A DNA stretch of 64,000 bases from Georgenia ruanii. GTDB lineage: Bacteria; Actinomycetota; Actinomycetes; Actinomycetales; Actinomycetaceae. Positions 1 to 8,467 of the stretch are shown here, one piece after another. A program made the position numbers and the translations under genes. The stretch lies in assembly GCF_009193175.1 (NCBI RefSeq), contig NZ_VUKE01000001.1, positions 311,089 through 375,088 of the forward strand, written 5' to 3'. The notes under the pieces are model-generated. The model was given only the letters and a program-made list of their open reading frames with translations. It ran no database searches and was not told the origin of the DNA. Positions within the stretch are counted from its first letter, which is position 1, and every line of letters starts with the position of its first letter.

Positions 1-409
1 GCCGTTGATCCAGGGCGGTGATGGCGGGGACGGTGACGATTCCGATGCCGTCTTCCACGCGCACCGTCGGTGCGACGAACTCGGACGCGCTGGTACCAAA
101 GGCCGCGATGAAGCCGCCCGCTGTGGGCGGCTCGAAGTGGCTGTGGTGACCGCCGGCCGTTCTCGTCAGGATGGCGAGGATCCGGTACACGTCCCGCGGT
201 TCGACCGCATCGGTGGCTTCCCGCGACGCGGCACGGAGAACGTCGTGCCACTGCTCGCCTTCGGCGTAGATGCCTTGCTCGAGTACCGGCAGAACTGCCG
301 CCAGATATTCTCGGGCGTCCTGCCGCGGCGTGCTGGTGGTCGCGAGGAGCCCTGCCGACACGGCGCACGCGGCGGCAGCGAAAACCTTGCGTCCTTTGCT
401 GCCGCTCAT
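1..409 (-). CDS. S41-family peptidase-like protein, N-terminal part, runs off the left edge
   Basis: The minus-strand frame is open from an ATG at 409 to the window edge (about 136 residues). It starts with a short basic stretch and a hydrophobic alanine-rich segment (signal-peptide-like, residues 8-27), followed by AREYLAAVLPVLEQ and then GGHHSHFEPP. The pattern of a helical N-terminal domain followed by a G-G/D-x-H-S-x-F motif is the start of actinobacterial S41 (C-terminal-processing/tail-specific) peptidases, which cleave proteins outside the membrane. The catalytic Ser/Lys core would lie beyond the window, so activity cannot be judged. A -10-like TAGAAT lies 9 nt before the ATG, suggesting a very short leader. 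Family call is by pattern only. Confidence 0.6.
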   Translation of the reverse strand, partial: MSGSKGRKVFAAAACAVSAGLLATTSTPRQDAREYLAAVLPVLEQGIYAEGEQWHDVLRAASREATDAVEPRDVYRILAILTRTAGGHHSHFEPPTAGGFIAAFGTSASEFVAPTVRVEDGIGIVTVPAITALDQR

Positions 410-418
410 CGACAGACA

Positions 419-424
419 ATTCTA
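419..424 (-). promoter_or_regulatory. Candidate -10 element for the S41-like gene
   Basis: TAGAAT reads on the minus strand 9 nt before the ATG at 409, placing a start of transcription within about 3 nt of the start codon. No clear -35 element was seen. Confidence 0.35.
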
Positions 425-677
425 CAGGATCGCTATTGTGTGCGCGGCCTTCCGAGCCATGTAGCGGCCGCGGAGGGTTGCGTCGATCGCGCCGGGAGTG
501 CCTCGACCGGTCATCATGACGATGCGGTGCTCATCTCCGCTGTCACCGGAAATGCGTCTTCCCTGTGCCCTGATATCACCGGCTCAGTGCCATCCTCGCG
601 GGGCCATTCCTCTGGGGAACGTCAGTGGGAGCCGATAGGCTCGGACTTCTTTTTAGTGCCGGGAAGGGGCAAGCCGA

Positions 678-1112
678 ATGGTAGGAAAGGTTGCTTTGCA
701 ACTGGCTCGCGTTCTCGTGCTGTTGGCCCTGTTGCGCGCCACGGAGTGGTATGTCACCAGCCGGCCCCAACCGCCCGGCGAGATGGGGGACCTGTGGCGG
801 CCGTGGGTGGTGGCCTCCGTGATCAGCGCCCTGTTTGTGGCGGTGATGCTGGCGGGGCGCCGATACCGGCACTCCTGGGTCGTGTTGGTTGTAGAGACCG
901 TTCTCGCGGCCGGGCTTGCGTTCATTTTGCCGGTGCAGTGGATGGTCTGGTTCGGGGTGGGCGGCTGGCGCAACGCCATGGCCAGCGGCTTTGTGCAGCC
1001 ATTGGCGATGGCGTGGCTCGGTGTCGCCATCGCGGTGGGGGTCCGCCAATTCCGAGCGGCAAGAGCGGTAGCCACCGGCCCTTCCCAGACGGACGCGGCC
1101 GCGTCGGCATGA
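678..1112 (+). CDS. Small multi-pass membrane protein, unknown function
   Basis: A 144-residue protein with four hydrophobic segments: about residues 6-22, 42-60, 66-90 (VLVVETVLAAGLAFILPV) and 104-125. A GGAAGGGG ribosome-binding site lies 11 nt before the ATG. The short arginine/alanine-rich tail is probably cytoplasmic. No catalytic motif is visible and I do not recognise the family. It stands alone, separated from both neighbours by more than 250 bp. Confidence 0.7.
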   Translation: MVGKVALQLARVLVLLALLRATEWYVTSRPQPPGEMGDLWRPWVVASVISALFVAVMLAGRRYRHSWVVLVVETVLAAGLAFILPVQWMVWFGVGGWRNAMASGFVQPLAMAWLGVAIAVGVRQFRAARAVATGPSQTDAAASA

Positions 1113-1517
1113 ACCCCTATGGGCCGCGATAGTGCCCATCCGCGGGATGTAAGGCTCTTCGCTGTCGCCCCGACACCTACCCCGGCGTCGTGGTCCACGC
1201 CGGGGTCCTTGCACAACTCCCCTTACCTGGCCTGCGGGTGCGACGCGTGCGACGACACCGCGGCGTCGCAGGCCGACGAGATCAGGTCTTCGCTGTCGCG
1301 GCGGGCGGGTACCGCGAGGGAGTGCGAGGGCGGCACCATGGGTCGATATGGCGCTGCGGGCGCCCCCGACGGGTCACGTTACGGAAGCAGCAGCACGCGG
1401 TTGTGCGCTGCCGCCCTGGTCGCGGGATGGCGCCGCCTGAGGTCCTTGCGGCACGGCTGGGGCCCCTGGCCCATGCGCGGAGACTCCCAAAGACAGTGAC
1501 CCCCGTACGGTGGGTCG
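1113..1517. other. Gene-free stretch with one hairpin
   Basis: About 405 bp without a convincing gene. It holds a perfect 9-bp inverted repeat CCCCGGCGT/ACGCCGGGG (1180-1188/1197-1205, 8-nt loop) some 70 bp after the membrane-protein gene, a possible terminator without a T-run. The phrase TTCGCTGTCG occurs twice (about 1158 and 1288). Open frames here have no ribosome-binding sites or recognisable protein character. Confidence 0.4.
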
Positions 1518-2003
1518 ATGGCGACGATCGTTTCCGCACCGGCCGACCTGCTCGTCGCGACGAGCGACGGCATTGACGTGCGTTTCGCCGGCATCGTTCT
1601 GCGCGCCAGGTTCCCCTCCCGACCTGGATACCCGCGGGGCGGCACAGGCCTGGGGGTCAGGTTGGCGGGGGTGCGGGGACCTGAGACCCAGCGTCGCGAC
1701 AATCTGTTCCTGGACGCCCGCGAGATGTGGGCTGAGCGCCTCAAGACCGAAGGACCAGACGCCGCCGCCGGCCCGCCGACGATGCCCGGCGTTCCCGTGC
1801 TGGAGCGGGTGCAAGCCACCGTCAGTGACGACATCGACACCGCGTACCGGCTGATCGCCGGCCGAGTGGCCGGGGACGGTACCGAGTGGGACGCGGCATG
1901 GATCTATGCCCCCGCACCGCCCGACACCGCCGGCAGGCTGACGCTCCAGTTCACGTTGGACGGGGCGCCGACGGGCAAGGAATGCGAGATCCGGCTCCAC
2001 TGA
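1518..2003 (+). CDS. Hypothetical protein, 161 aa
   Basis: Reads from ATG at 1518 with no good Shine-Dalgarno sequence in front. The protein is soluble, with an acidic middle and a C-terminal half (DDIDTAYRLIAG, then GTEWDAAWIYAPAPPDTAG and a predicted beta-strand end) that looks like a folded alpha/beta domain. No cysteine pair, membrane segment or nucleotide-binding motif is present. It precedes a small membrane-protein gene by 32 bp and could be co-transcribed with it. Function unknown. Confidence 0.55.
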   Translation: MATIVSAPADLLVATSDGIDVRFAGIVLRARFPSRPGYPRGGTGLGVRLAGVRGPETQRRDNLFLDAREMWAERLKTEGPDAAAGPPTMPGVPVLERVQATVSDDIDTAYRLIAGRVAGDGTEWDAAWIYAPAPPDTAGRLTLQFTLDGAPTGKECEIRLH

Positions 2004-2035
2004 GGCTGGACCTCCCAGGTCGCTATCGTCACCGC

Positions 2036-2332
2036 ATGAGGCTGGGCGGGACGTCGAGGCACGGTGGCCGCTGGATCGTCAGCGCCACTGTTGTCCTGAT
2101 CGTGATTCCGCTCGTGGCGTTCGGGGTGCAGCGCGTCCGTTGCTTTGACTACGCCCCAGTGATCCAGGCGGAGAGTTTCTGCACGACTGGCCCAGCCCTC
2201 AGCATGGTTGGCGCGTGGGGGCTCACCGCCGCGGCGGTATTGTTCGCCACCTTCGCCTTCTGCCGTGCGTTTCGTCCGCCCCCAAAAGGATCGCTGAGAC
2301 GCGGAGGCAGGAGGAGCGATGCGGTTCGGTAG
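2036..2332 (+). CDS. Two-span small membrane protein, 98 aa
   Basis: Starts at ATG 2036, giving a 98-residue protein with a basic N-terminus and two hydrophobic segments (about residues 14-31 and 60-80) flanking a short loop with two cysteines that could form an external disulfide. A longer frame upstream overlaps the preceding gene and is not needed. Its 3' end contains a strong AGGAGGAG ribosome-binding site for the next, broken gene, whose ATG at 2319 overlaps this one. Unknown function. Confidence 0.6.
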   Translation: MRLGGTSRHGGRWIVSATVVLIVIPLVAFGVQRVRCFDYAPVIQAESFCTTGPALSMVGAWGLTAAAVLFATFAFCRAFRPPPKGSLRRGGRRSDAVR

Positions 2333-2907
2333 CGGGCCCAGTTGGGCGGTGAGCATCAGCGATCCCATTGATCTCTTCTTCGCGCTCTAGGTGCGCGACG
2401 CTCTCCGACTCGCCGCAGCGCAGGAGTACCCGCCGCTCGAACCCGCAGTTGCCTCTTGGACGCCCGACGGATGGTCCAGCCCTCAGGCCTCAGCCACCAC
2501 GGAGCAGTGGCGAGCGTGGTGGGCGACACTGATCTCGAACCGGCCAGAGCGAACGACGCCACCAATCGATGGCCCCGACTTCACTTCCACCCTCGGCGCG
2601 GAGTTGCGAACCGCGCAGCAGGCGCTCTTCCGTCCAGCACTTTCGTGGCGGAAGGACCACCGATCACCGCCGCGTGCCACCAGCGCACGGGTCCCCAGGA
2701 CCCGCTGTCGGAGACCTCGTCAGGGACATCGAACAATCCCTCGGCCGCAAAGCGGCCCCGTTCGATTACGCCATCGAGTCCATCCCCACCCAAGGCAAGC
2801 GGTACTGGGACCTCTCTCCCACCACGCTCCTGGTGAGCGAGGCACTCCTGGCGGCGGCCGCTGACCTCCGCGACGTGCTTCGTCCCCGCCTCTCGGCGCT
2901 GGCATAG
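2319..2907 (+). pseudogene. Decayed hypothetical gene (in-frame stop plus frameshift)
   Basis: ATG 2319 is preceded by AGGAGGAGCG, an excellent ribosome-binding site. The frame reads 23 codons, hits TAG at 2388-2390, then continues in the same frame as a clearly protein-like sequence (RDALRLAAAQEYPPLEPAV, about residue 25 on). Around 2645-2710 the protein-like reading moves to another frame (VGDLVRDIEQSLG to the stop at 2905-2907). One nonsense codon and at least one indel therefore separate three parts of one ancestral protein of about 195 residues. The family is not recognised. Sequencing error could explain one lesion but is less likely to explain both. Confidence 0.65.
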
Positions 2908-3058
2908 GGCAGGACCTCCCCCCGCGCCGACCTTCCCCACTGCCGTGCTGCTGCGAAGACCAAGACCGGCGCCTGGCGGCGGCTGGCGGTGGACGGCTGC
3001 TGCAAGCGGCCGCTGATGGGGCGGGGTGCCACGTCGCCCCCTCAGAGCATCGGCTCCC

Positions 3059-3901
3059 TCACCTGGAACGCAGGCGGTCAAGTTCGGCACGCAATGCGCC
3101 GAGGCTCTCATGGACCGCAGACGCGGCTGCCTCGGCACGCTCTGCCCGCCCGACGGCTTCATCGCACTTGGCCTGGGCGACTCCGAGGGCGACGGCGGCG
3201 TCCTGCGCAGTAGAAGCGGCTGCGGCGGCGCCTTCCTCAGCGCGCTCAGCGCGGCGACCCTCCTGCGCAGCACGCTCCTCGGCGATCTTCGCCGCCTGGA
3301 GGGCTTCGCGCTGGTCCGCCTCAGCGACCGTCCGCTGTTCTTCGGCTTCGTCGACCCGCTGCTCCGCTGCCTCGACTCGCGCTCTCGCCTCCTGGCGAGT
3401 CTCCACTTCCCGCTCCTCGGCGGCGGTCGCTCGCTCCTCAGCCGCCGCGGCTTCTTCCGCTGCTCGCTCAGCGTCTGCCCGGGCCGTCCGGGCGTCGTGC
3501 TCTGCGCGTTCCTGAGCCGCCACGGCCTTCTGGACCTGCGCGGCGGCCTCGTGGAGGGCTGCTTCAACCATGGCCGGGTCTTCCCACTCACGCAGCGCGG
3601 TCTCCGCGTCGGCCAGCAGGTCAGCCTGCGCCTGCGCGGCTGCGGCGGACTCGGCGGTGACCTTGGCCCATCGGGCTACCAGCGTCCGCACTCGCCCCTC
3701 TGGAGGAAGATCGCTCGCCAGGGCCGCGGCGCCACCGCCAGCGGCCTCCTGGGCCCGCTTGGCAACCGCTCGTCGCTGGGATCGGGCTCCGGCGGCGTCG
3801 TGGCCGGGAGTGGTGCAGTAGCGCGGCGATGGGCCGGTGGGCGCCTCGCGTGCCCGGCGGGGAAGGGTGCAGCCGGGATAGGCACACAGAGTTGTGGTCA
3901 A
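3059..3901 (-). CDS. Coiled-coil protein with N-terminal Cys/His cluster
   Basis: About 280 residues. I prefer the TTG start at 3901 (GAGGAG eight bases upstream) over the ATG at 3946, which lies in an inverted repeat. The N-terminus has C-A-Y-P-G-C, then R-Y-C-x-x-x-G-H, a likely small zinc knuckle. From about residue 105 to the end it is an almost unbroken alanine/glutamate/arginine heptad-rich helix, predicted to be a long coiled coil. It is followed in the genome by a recombinase operon on the same strand. This type of protein often accompanies integrases in actinobacterial elements, but its role is unknown; DNA binding is only inferred from the metal-binding head. Confidence 0.65.
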   Translation of the reverse strand: MTTTLCAYPGCTLPRRAREAPTGPSPRYCTTPGHDAAGARSQRRAVAKRAQEAAGGGAAALASDLPPEGRVRTLVARWAKVTAESAAAAQAQADLLADAETALREWEDPAMVEAALHEAAAQVQKAVAAQERAEHDARTARADAERAAEEAAAAEERATAAEEREVETRQEARARVEAAEQRVDEAEEQRTVAEADQREALQAAKIAEERAAQEGRRAERAEEGAAAAASTAQDAAVALGVAQAKCDEAVGRAERAEAAASAVHESLGALRAELDRLRSR

Positions 3902-3920
3902 CGGTGCTCCTCGTTGAATC

Positions 3921-3951
3921 GATGAATGTCGGCAATGTGCATGCATTCATC
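3921..3951. repeat. Inverted repeat GATGAATG...CATTCATC
   Basis: 8-bp perfect arms (3921-3928 and 3944-3951) around a centre that contains the palindrome TGCATGCA. It lies just upstream of the start of the coiled-coil gene, where an operator or recombinase-binding site would be expected. Confidence 0.5.
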
Positions 3952-4278
3952 TCACGAGGCATCGGGCCGCGTCCCGCGTTTGGGCTGGCTTCGCCGTCGG
4001 AGGGGTCGCAGGGGAGACCGTCCCTCGGCGACCGAAGCCGCCACGGCCCAGGTGCTCGACACCCGCGCTTCCCGAGTGGCTGGCCTCGGGGTCGCTAACT
4101 GGGGCGCGGGGGGCCACGCACGGCCTGGCCGACGGCCAACGCACGGCCTGGCCAGATGAATGAATGGATGTCGCCGCCATCCAATCATTCCGGGGTCATT
4201 CCCGGCCGCTCTGCCTTTCGATGAGGGGCTCTCCGCCGCCGCGCTTGCCACAACGGCCGGAGCCTACGCATCAGGTGG
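3952..4278. other. Intergenic stretch between coiled-coil gene and recombinase operon
   Basis: About 330 bp with no convincing gene. It contains a 15-bp direct repeat ACGCACGGCCTGGCC (about 4116-4130 and 4139-4153) and a second GATGAATG-type inverted repeat at 4158-4190. Together with the repeat at 3921-3951 it looks like a regulatory or recombination region rather than coding DNA. Confidence 0.4.
4158..4190. repeat. 13-bp inverted repeat, second GATGAATG copy
   Basis: GAATGAATGGATG (4158-4170) faces CATCCAATCATTC (4178-4190) with one mismatch and a 7-nt spacer. The octamer GATGAATG at 4155-4162 is the same as the arm at 3921-3928. Confidence 0.5.
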
Positions 4279-4716
4279 TCAGCGGCGGCGGGGCCGGTTG
4301 GTGCCGATGGGAATGGGATCTTGGCTCTGCCGCACGGTGCGGTTGCGTTCCTGCTCCGCATTGACGGTGTGCGCAAAGAGGGCGATGGCGTACGCGTCGA
4401 GCGCGTCGTTGAGCCGCCGGATCTCTTGGTTCTTCTCGTTCAACTGCCGCTGGAGGGCGTGGCTCTCTGCCTCCTGGGGGCTGCGCCTAGCGGAGGTGCC
4501 GGCGCTCAGCCGTGCGTATCGTTCGTTGAGGCCCCATGGCTTGCCGTCGTTGGTTGCGTCCTGGCGGAAGGCGCGGGCGACGGCGTCGTGCGAGACGCCG
4601 GCGATCTGCTCGATCTGGCGCTTCGTGCGCCGCAGTTCGGGATCGGCCTCGATGCGGCGCATGGCGGCGAGGATCTTTTCGAAGATCTGGTCCGAGACGG
4701 GCTTCGGGATGGCCAT
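4279..4716 (-). CDS. Small helix-turn-helix/coiled-coil accessory protein of a recombinase operon (TnpC-like)
   Basis: 145 residues. The N-terminal half (about residues 10-60) has an HTH-like pattern (RQIEQIAGVSHDAVARAF) and the second half (about 75-115) is a helix with heptad spacing (LQRQLNEKNQEIRRLNDAL). This is the size, layout and genomic position of TnpC of Tn554-type elements, a small helper next to tyrosine recombinases. Its ATG lies 2 bp after the stop of the upstream recombinase, so it is the last gene of a four-gene operon. A role in orienting or regulating recombination is inferred from Tn554; no direct evidence here. Confidence 0.6.
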   Translation of the reverse strand: MAIPKPVSDQIFEKILAAMRRIEADPELRRTKRQIEQIAGVSHDAVARAFRQDATNDGKPWGLNERYARLSAGTSARRSPQEAESHALQRQLNEKNQEIRRLNDALDAYAIALFAHTVNAEQERNRTVRQSQDPIPIGTNRPRRR

Positions 4717-4718
4717 AG

Positions 4719-6770
4719 TCAGTCTTTCGCCGGCGCGGTGGAGGTGTCGTCGAGGTTGCGAAGGAGCGCGGCGAGTTCGGCCCGTCTGTCGCGATACTGC
4801 TCGACGAGGGCCGGGTGTCCAATCCCGCGGGCGAGCCAGGCATCGATCTGGTCGATCTGGGCCTGCAGCGTGGGTCGGTGGCGCTCGAAGAACATGGCGT
4901 TGGCGCAGGCGGTGGTCGCGCAGTGGTGGGATGCAAGATGGGGTCCTTCTGGCCCGCAGCCGGCCCGGTCTGCCGCGAACATGCAGTCGTTGAAGGTGCC
5001 CAGGTGGTAGTTCTCGCCGAGTGCGTCGGCAATGCTGTCCGCTCGGGACGGGTCAAGTACCACCTGGGCGCGCAGGGTGAGGATCTCGCCGGCACGCTTC
5101 CCGCTGACACCGCCCGTTCCGGTGACGACGGCGCGCGCCTCTGTCCGCGCGAGGGTTTTCCGTTCCTCGTCGAACAGTTGGGTGACGACCTGCTGGGAGT
5201 CGTTCATGTACGGGCTGGTCATCCGTAGGGCGGCGTGGCCGAGTTGGATGCCGAGGCCGATCTCTGCACCGGGGTACTGAGCGGCGAGGATGGCGAAGGA
5301 GCGGCGCAGAGTTTGTTGGTTGATGGGCGTGCGCGAGGAGGTGTCGACCCGCTGAAGGCCCAGGCCGGCGCCGCGGCCGATGCGGTAAGAGGGGTCGGCG
5401 TTGATGAAGTCGAGGAGACGGGCCACGTCGCGGTCGTAGACGTACGTCCCGGCGTTGTCGGCCGCGCGGGCGAACAGATGCGTGGGATGCGGGGAAAGCC
5501 GCTCAAGGACCTCGATGGTGCGGATTACGGGGTTGGGCGCCCACCAGACCCGGTCGACGCCGATCTCCGAGGCGACGCCCTTTATCTGCGTGCTTTTGAT
5601 CGCCGGCAGGCCGTCGCTCTCGGTGATGGCGCCTCGCCGAAGTTCATGGATCTCACTGTCCCGCATGCCGGTGAGGGCGGCGAGGACGACATAGCACGCG
5701 CCACGCAGCATCCCGTAGAAGTAGGTCGCCTCGCCGCTGCCGATCTCGTCCACCCAAAGGGTGGTCGTACCGTCCGGCTGCGTGACCGGGGCGGTCGGCC
5801 GGTAGAGGCCGCCGAAGGCGGACCGCTCCGGGTCAGTCGCGCAGTCGTCGACATAGTCGACGGCGGCCTGCCGGAATGACGGGTGTGCCTGCCGAATGAT
5901 GAGCGAGGCGCTTAGTCCCGCCATCTTGCAGAGCAACGACCTGTTCGCTCCGCCGCGGTCGTGACCGTCGCGTCCGTAGCCGGTGTGCAGCGGGACCTTG
6001 TTGCCGGCTTCGGCCCACCGGCGCAATACGGCGAGGCCCTTGTCACCGGCGGCCCCGGTGGCAACGGGGGCCAATGCCTGAAACGCCGCCCACGCGGCGA
6101 TGATGTCGTCGGAGAACTCGTTGACCACCTTCCAGGCGCCGGCGACCAAGGGGGCCCACATCGCCCAGGGCATCGGCGGGGTCTCGTTGGCAACTCCCGC
6201 GCGGTATCGCGCGACGCGGGCGGCCGGGACCGGGCCCCACGGGAGGAATCCGAGGCCGCCGCCGCTAAAGATCGCGGCGTACTCGCGTAGCCACTTGAGG
6301 AGCGTGACGTACTGGCGGACCGTGCCCGCGGCGAGCGGCTGGCCTGTCTTGGTGGCCTGGCCGGTCTCGAGGGCCCGCAGGAAGGCGTGTGCGTCCTCCT
6401 GGGTCCAGTCGGACAGGGCGTCGAGGTGGCGGGAGTGTGCCCACTGGCTGAGGACGGCCATGTGGCTCGTGATATCAATCAGTTTCGTTGAGGCGGCCGG
6501 TCGCGCCCGGCGGACGATGCCGGCCGCCACGACCGCCGGATGGGTCGGCTGAGCCAGCACCATCAGGAGTTCGCGCGCGACCTGCTGGTAGGAGCCGACG
6601 ATGCGCTCGAGCGTGAGCGTCTTTTCGGCCTGGCTGGCGCGGACGATCACGGGCCGCAGGTCCCAGACGAGGTCGCCGAATCTCGGGCCGTCGTCGGTGC
6701 CGGCGAAGACCGGTTCGGTGTCGTCGAAGGGGCAACGGGCCGGTTCGCGCCGAGAGATGGGTGCCGTCAT
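4719..6770 (-). CDS. Tyrosine recombinase/integrase, third gene of the operon, 683 aa
   Basis: The ATG at 6770 overlaps the preceding stop (ATGA); the longer open frame upstream is a shadow of the neighbour. The N-terminal 300 residues are an extended DNA-binding region. The catalytic domain shows GMRDSEIHELR (about residue 367, catalytic Arg I), LRRSFAIL (about 488) and LGHAALRMTSPYMND (about 508-522, His III region and Tyr nucleophile). A cysteine cluster (C-x4-C-A-N-A-x4-RH) near residue 630 is shared in weaker form with the second recombinase. Length resembles Tn554 TnpB (630 aa). It probably acts together with the two upstream recombinases to cut and join element ends. Confidence 0.8.
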   Translation of the reverse strand: MTAPISRREPARCPFDDTEPVFAGTDDGPRFGDLVWDLRPVIVRASQAEKTLTLERIVGSYQQVARELLMVLAQPTHPAVVAAGIVRRARPAASTKLIDITSHMAVLSQWAHSRHLDALSDWTQEDAHAFLRALETGQATKTGQPLAAGTVRQYVTLLKWLREYAAIFSGGGLGFLPWGPVPAARVARYRAGVANETPPMPWAMWAPLVAGAWKVVNEFSDDIIAAWAAFQALAPVATGAAGDKGLAVLRRWAEAGNKVPLHTGYGRDGHDRGGANRSLLCKMAGLSASLIIRQAHPSFRQAAVDYVDDCATDPERSAFGGLYRPTAPVTQPDGTTTLWVDEIGSGEATYFYGMLRGACYVVLAALTGMRDSEIHELRRGAITESDGLPAIKSTQIKGVASEIGVDRVWWAPNPVIRTIEVLERLSPHPTHLFARAADNAGTYVYDRDVARLLDFINADPSYRIGRGAGLGLQRVDTSSRTPINQQTLRRSFAILAAQYPGAEIGLGIQLGHAALRMTSPYMNDSQQVVTQLFDEERKTLARTEARAVVTGTGGVSGKRAGEILTLRAQVVLDPSRADSIADALGENYHLGTFNDCMFAADRAGCGPEGPHLASHHCATTACANAMFFERHRPTLQAQIDQIDAWLARGIGHPALVEQYRDRRAELAALLRNLDDTSTAPAKD

Positions 6771-8467
6771 GGGACTTCTCCCAGGTCGTTGTGCAGGGTG
6801 GGATCCAGGACGACGTCCGCGGCGGCGGCACGGGCGGCGGCCACGTCCTCGGGAGGGAACGCAGGGAGGATGACCTGGGTGATCGACTCGTGGACGGCGC
6901 GCCACCTGGCCTTCCAGACCTCGATGTTGGCGGCGCGCTCGGGTGCGGTCAGTTCGGCGAGCCGGACCGCGGCGGGCAGGTGCCGTTTGAGCACCAGGGC
7001 GTTGGGGCAGGCGAAGCAGTCGCCGGTGCTGGAGACCGGGCAGGCGTGTCCGTGCGGGATGTGCGGAGAGGCCAGCGGGTCGCGGCATGCGGCCACGGTG
7101 GTTTCGAGGGTGCCCTGCTCCAGGTCGGCGAAGGTGGCGTCGTCGACCTGGTCGACGTGGGCACCGTGCTGAAGCAGGTTCTCGGCCTCGGGGGTGATGA
7201 CGGTCAGGCGCACGGCGTTGTCGAACTGCTCGTTGATGGCGTCGACGAGGATGCGCCCGGCGCTGGCCCGCAGGATCTCGGAGGTGGTGTAGTGGGAGAA
7301 GAAGACCCCGGGAGTGTGTCGCCGCCCGTCGCGCAGGTACCGGGTGGGGGCGGCGAGGGCCTCCCGGGTGGTCGCCGTCTTGCGGAAGCGTCGGTAGACA
7401 TGCGGCAGCGAGATGGGCCGGCGGTGCACGTGCCGCGCGATCCAGACCTCCAGGGGCAGGTCGCGCCAGTCGGCCCGCTCCGCCAGCGGAGGGGGACCTG
7501 GGTCGGCGCTCGTGAGCCACACGGCGCCGGTATCGCCACGGGAGGCGGCCGGGCCGGTCAGCCGGACCGTCGCGGTGATGGCGTGGTGGGCGGCGCGATT
7601 GGCGCGCCGGTAGATGCGTTCGTAGCGCTGGCCGGCCCGGGCCTTGACGAAGGTCACCGCGTACTGGTCGACGGCGTCACGCTCGGCGAGGTGGATCAGC
7701 CGCTCCAGGTGCCCCATGCCGGCGGCGGCGGCATCGTGCGTGGGGTCGGTGGTCGCGACGATATCCTCGAAGGTCACCGCGCGGATCACCTCAGGCGGCT
7801 CACCCGTTGACAGGCTCCACAACACATGTAGCGCCACCGCGACGTCCGGGTTCGGTGCTCGGCGTGTCGACGTAGCGGCCGGAGCGCGCAGGGCGCTAAA
7901 CACCAGCCGGTGTGCAGCGCCACGCATGGCGCGGATTTCGTCGGTGGTGAACTCGGGTTCACCCGGTCGGCGGATGTGACTCAGGCGTGTGCCACTCTCG
8001 AGGCGCCGTACGACCGTCGGGTGCAGCGTTCCCGGCGCGTCCTCCTCCATGCGGCGCAGCAGCGCGAAGAGATGCACAACATGCCGATACCGCGTGTCCG
8101 TGCGCTCCTGCTTCTGGAACGCCATCTGTGCCATCTCCCAGGCATCCAAATGCCGTGCTCGGAGGTCGACAACAGCAAGCGTGTGCCCCGCAGCGGTTGG
8201 CTGGGCGCAAACGAACGACAAGAACGATCTAATAGCGGCCAGGAGTGTATTCACACTCCCAGGAACCTCTACGAACACCCCCGCGAACGCGTCAGCAACC
8301 GCTTCGGCAAGCCTGACATGTTGGTAATCGCTCGGCTGAAGGCGCATCGTCGCCCTGATGCCGTTGGTCTCTGTCTGAACGCATCGGGCCCCACTCGAGT
8401 CAATCCAGGTGCGAGCCCGCCCTGCGGTATCGCGGGGTTGCGGGGTGTGGGTGGCGCCTCGGCTCAT
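6767..8467 (-). CDS. Integrase-like protein with degenerate active site, second gene of the operon, 566 aa
   Basis: Overlaps the upstream gene stop by ATGA and the downstream start the same way, so it is translationally coupled. The overall plan is an N-terminal helical DNA-binding part and a C-terminal recombinase-like fold, but where Arg I is expected the sequence is LSTGEPPEVIRAV, and no canonical LGH...Y is visible near FFSHYTTSEILRAS. A cysteine motif (DCFACPNALVLKRHL, about residues 480-495) resembles that of the third recombinase. It is plausibly a structural subunit that needs its partners for catalysis. Recombinase assignment rests on context and weak motifs. Confidence 0.6.
   Translation of the reverse strand: MSRGATHTPQPRDTAGRARTWIDSSGARCVQTETNGIRATMRLQPSDYQHVRLAEAVADAFAGVFVEVPGSVNTLLAAIRSFLSFVCAQPTAAGHTLAVVDLRARHLDAWEMAQMAFQKQERTDTRYRHVVHLFALLRRMEEDAPGTLHPTVVRRLESGTRLSHIRRPGEPEFTTDEIRAMRGAAHRLVFSALRAPAATSTRRAPNPDVAVALHVLWSLSTGEPPEVIRAVTFEDIVATTDPTHDAAAAGMGHLERLIHLAERDAVDQYAVTFVKARAGQRYERIYRRANRAAHHAITATVRLTGPAASRGDTGAVWLTSADPGPPPLAERADWRDLPLEVWIARHVHRRPISLPHVYRRFRKTATTREALAAPTRYLRDGRRHTPGVFFSHYTTSEILRASAGRILVDAINEQFDNAVRLTVITPEAENLLQHGAHVDQVDDATFADLEQGTLETTVAACRDPLASPHIPHGHACPVSSTGDCFACPNALVLKRHLPAAVRLAELTAPERAANIEVWKARWRAVHESITQVILPAFPPEDVAAARAAAADVVLDPTLHNDLGEVP

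Noticed and set aside
428-530. 31-codon minus-strand ORF upstream of the S41-like gene as a regulatory leader peptide
   Set aside because: No ribosome-binding site, no regulatory-peptide signature, and the proposed promoter of the S41-like gene lies within or beside its end.
1180-1205. Hairpin as a riboswitch
   Set aside because: A simple 9-bp stem with no conserved surrounding structure and no coding gene directly downstream.
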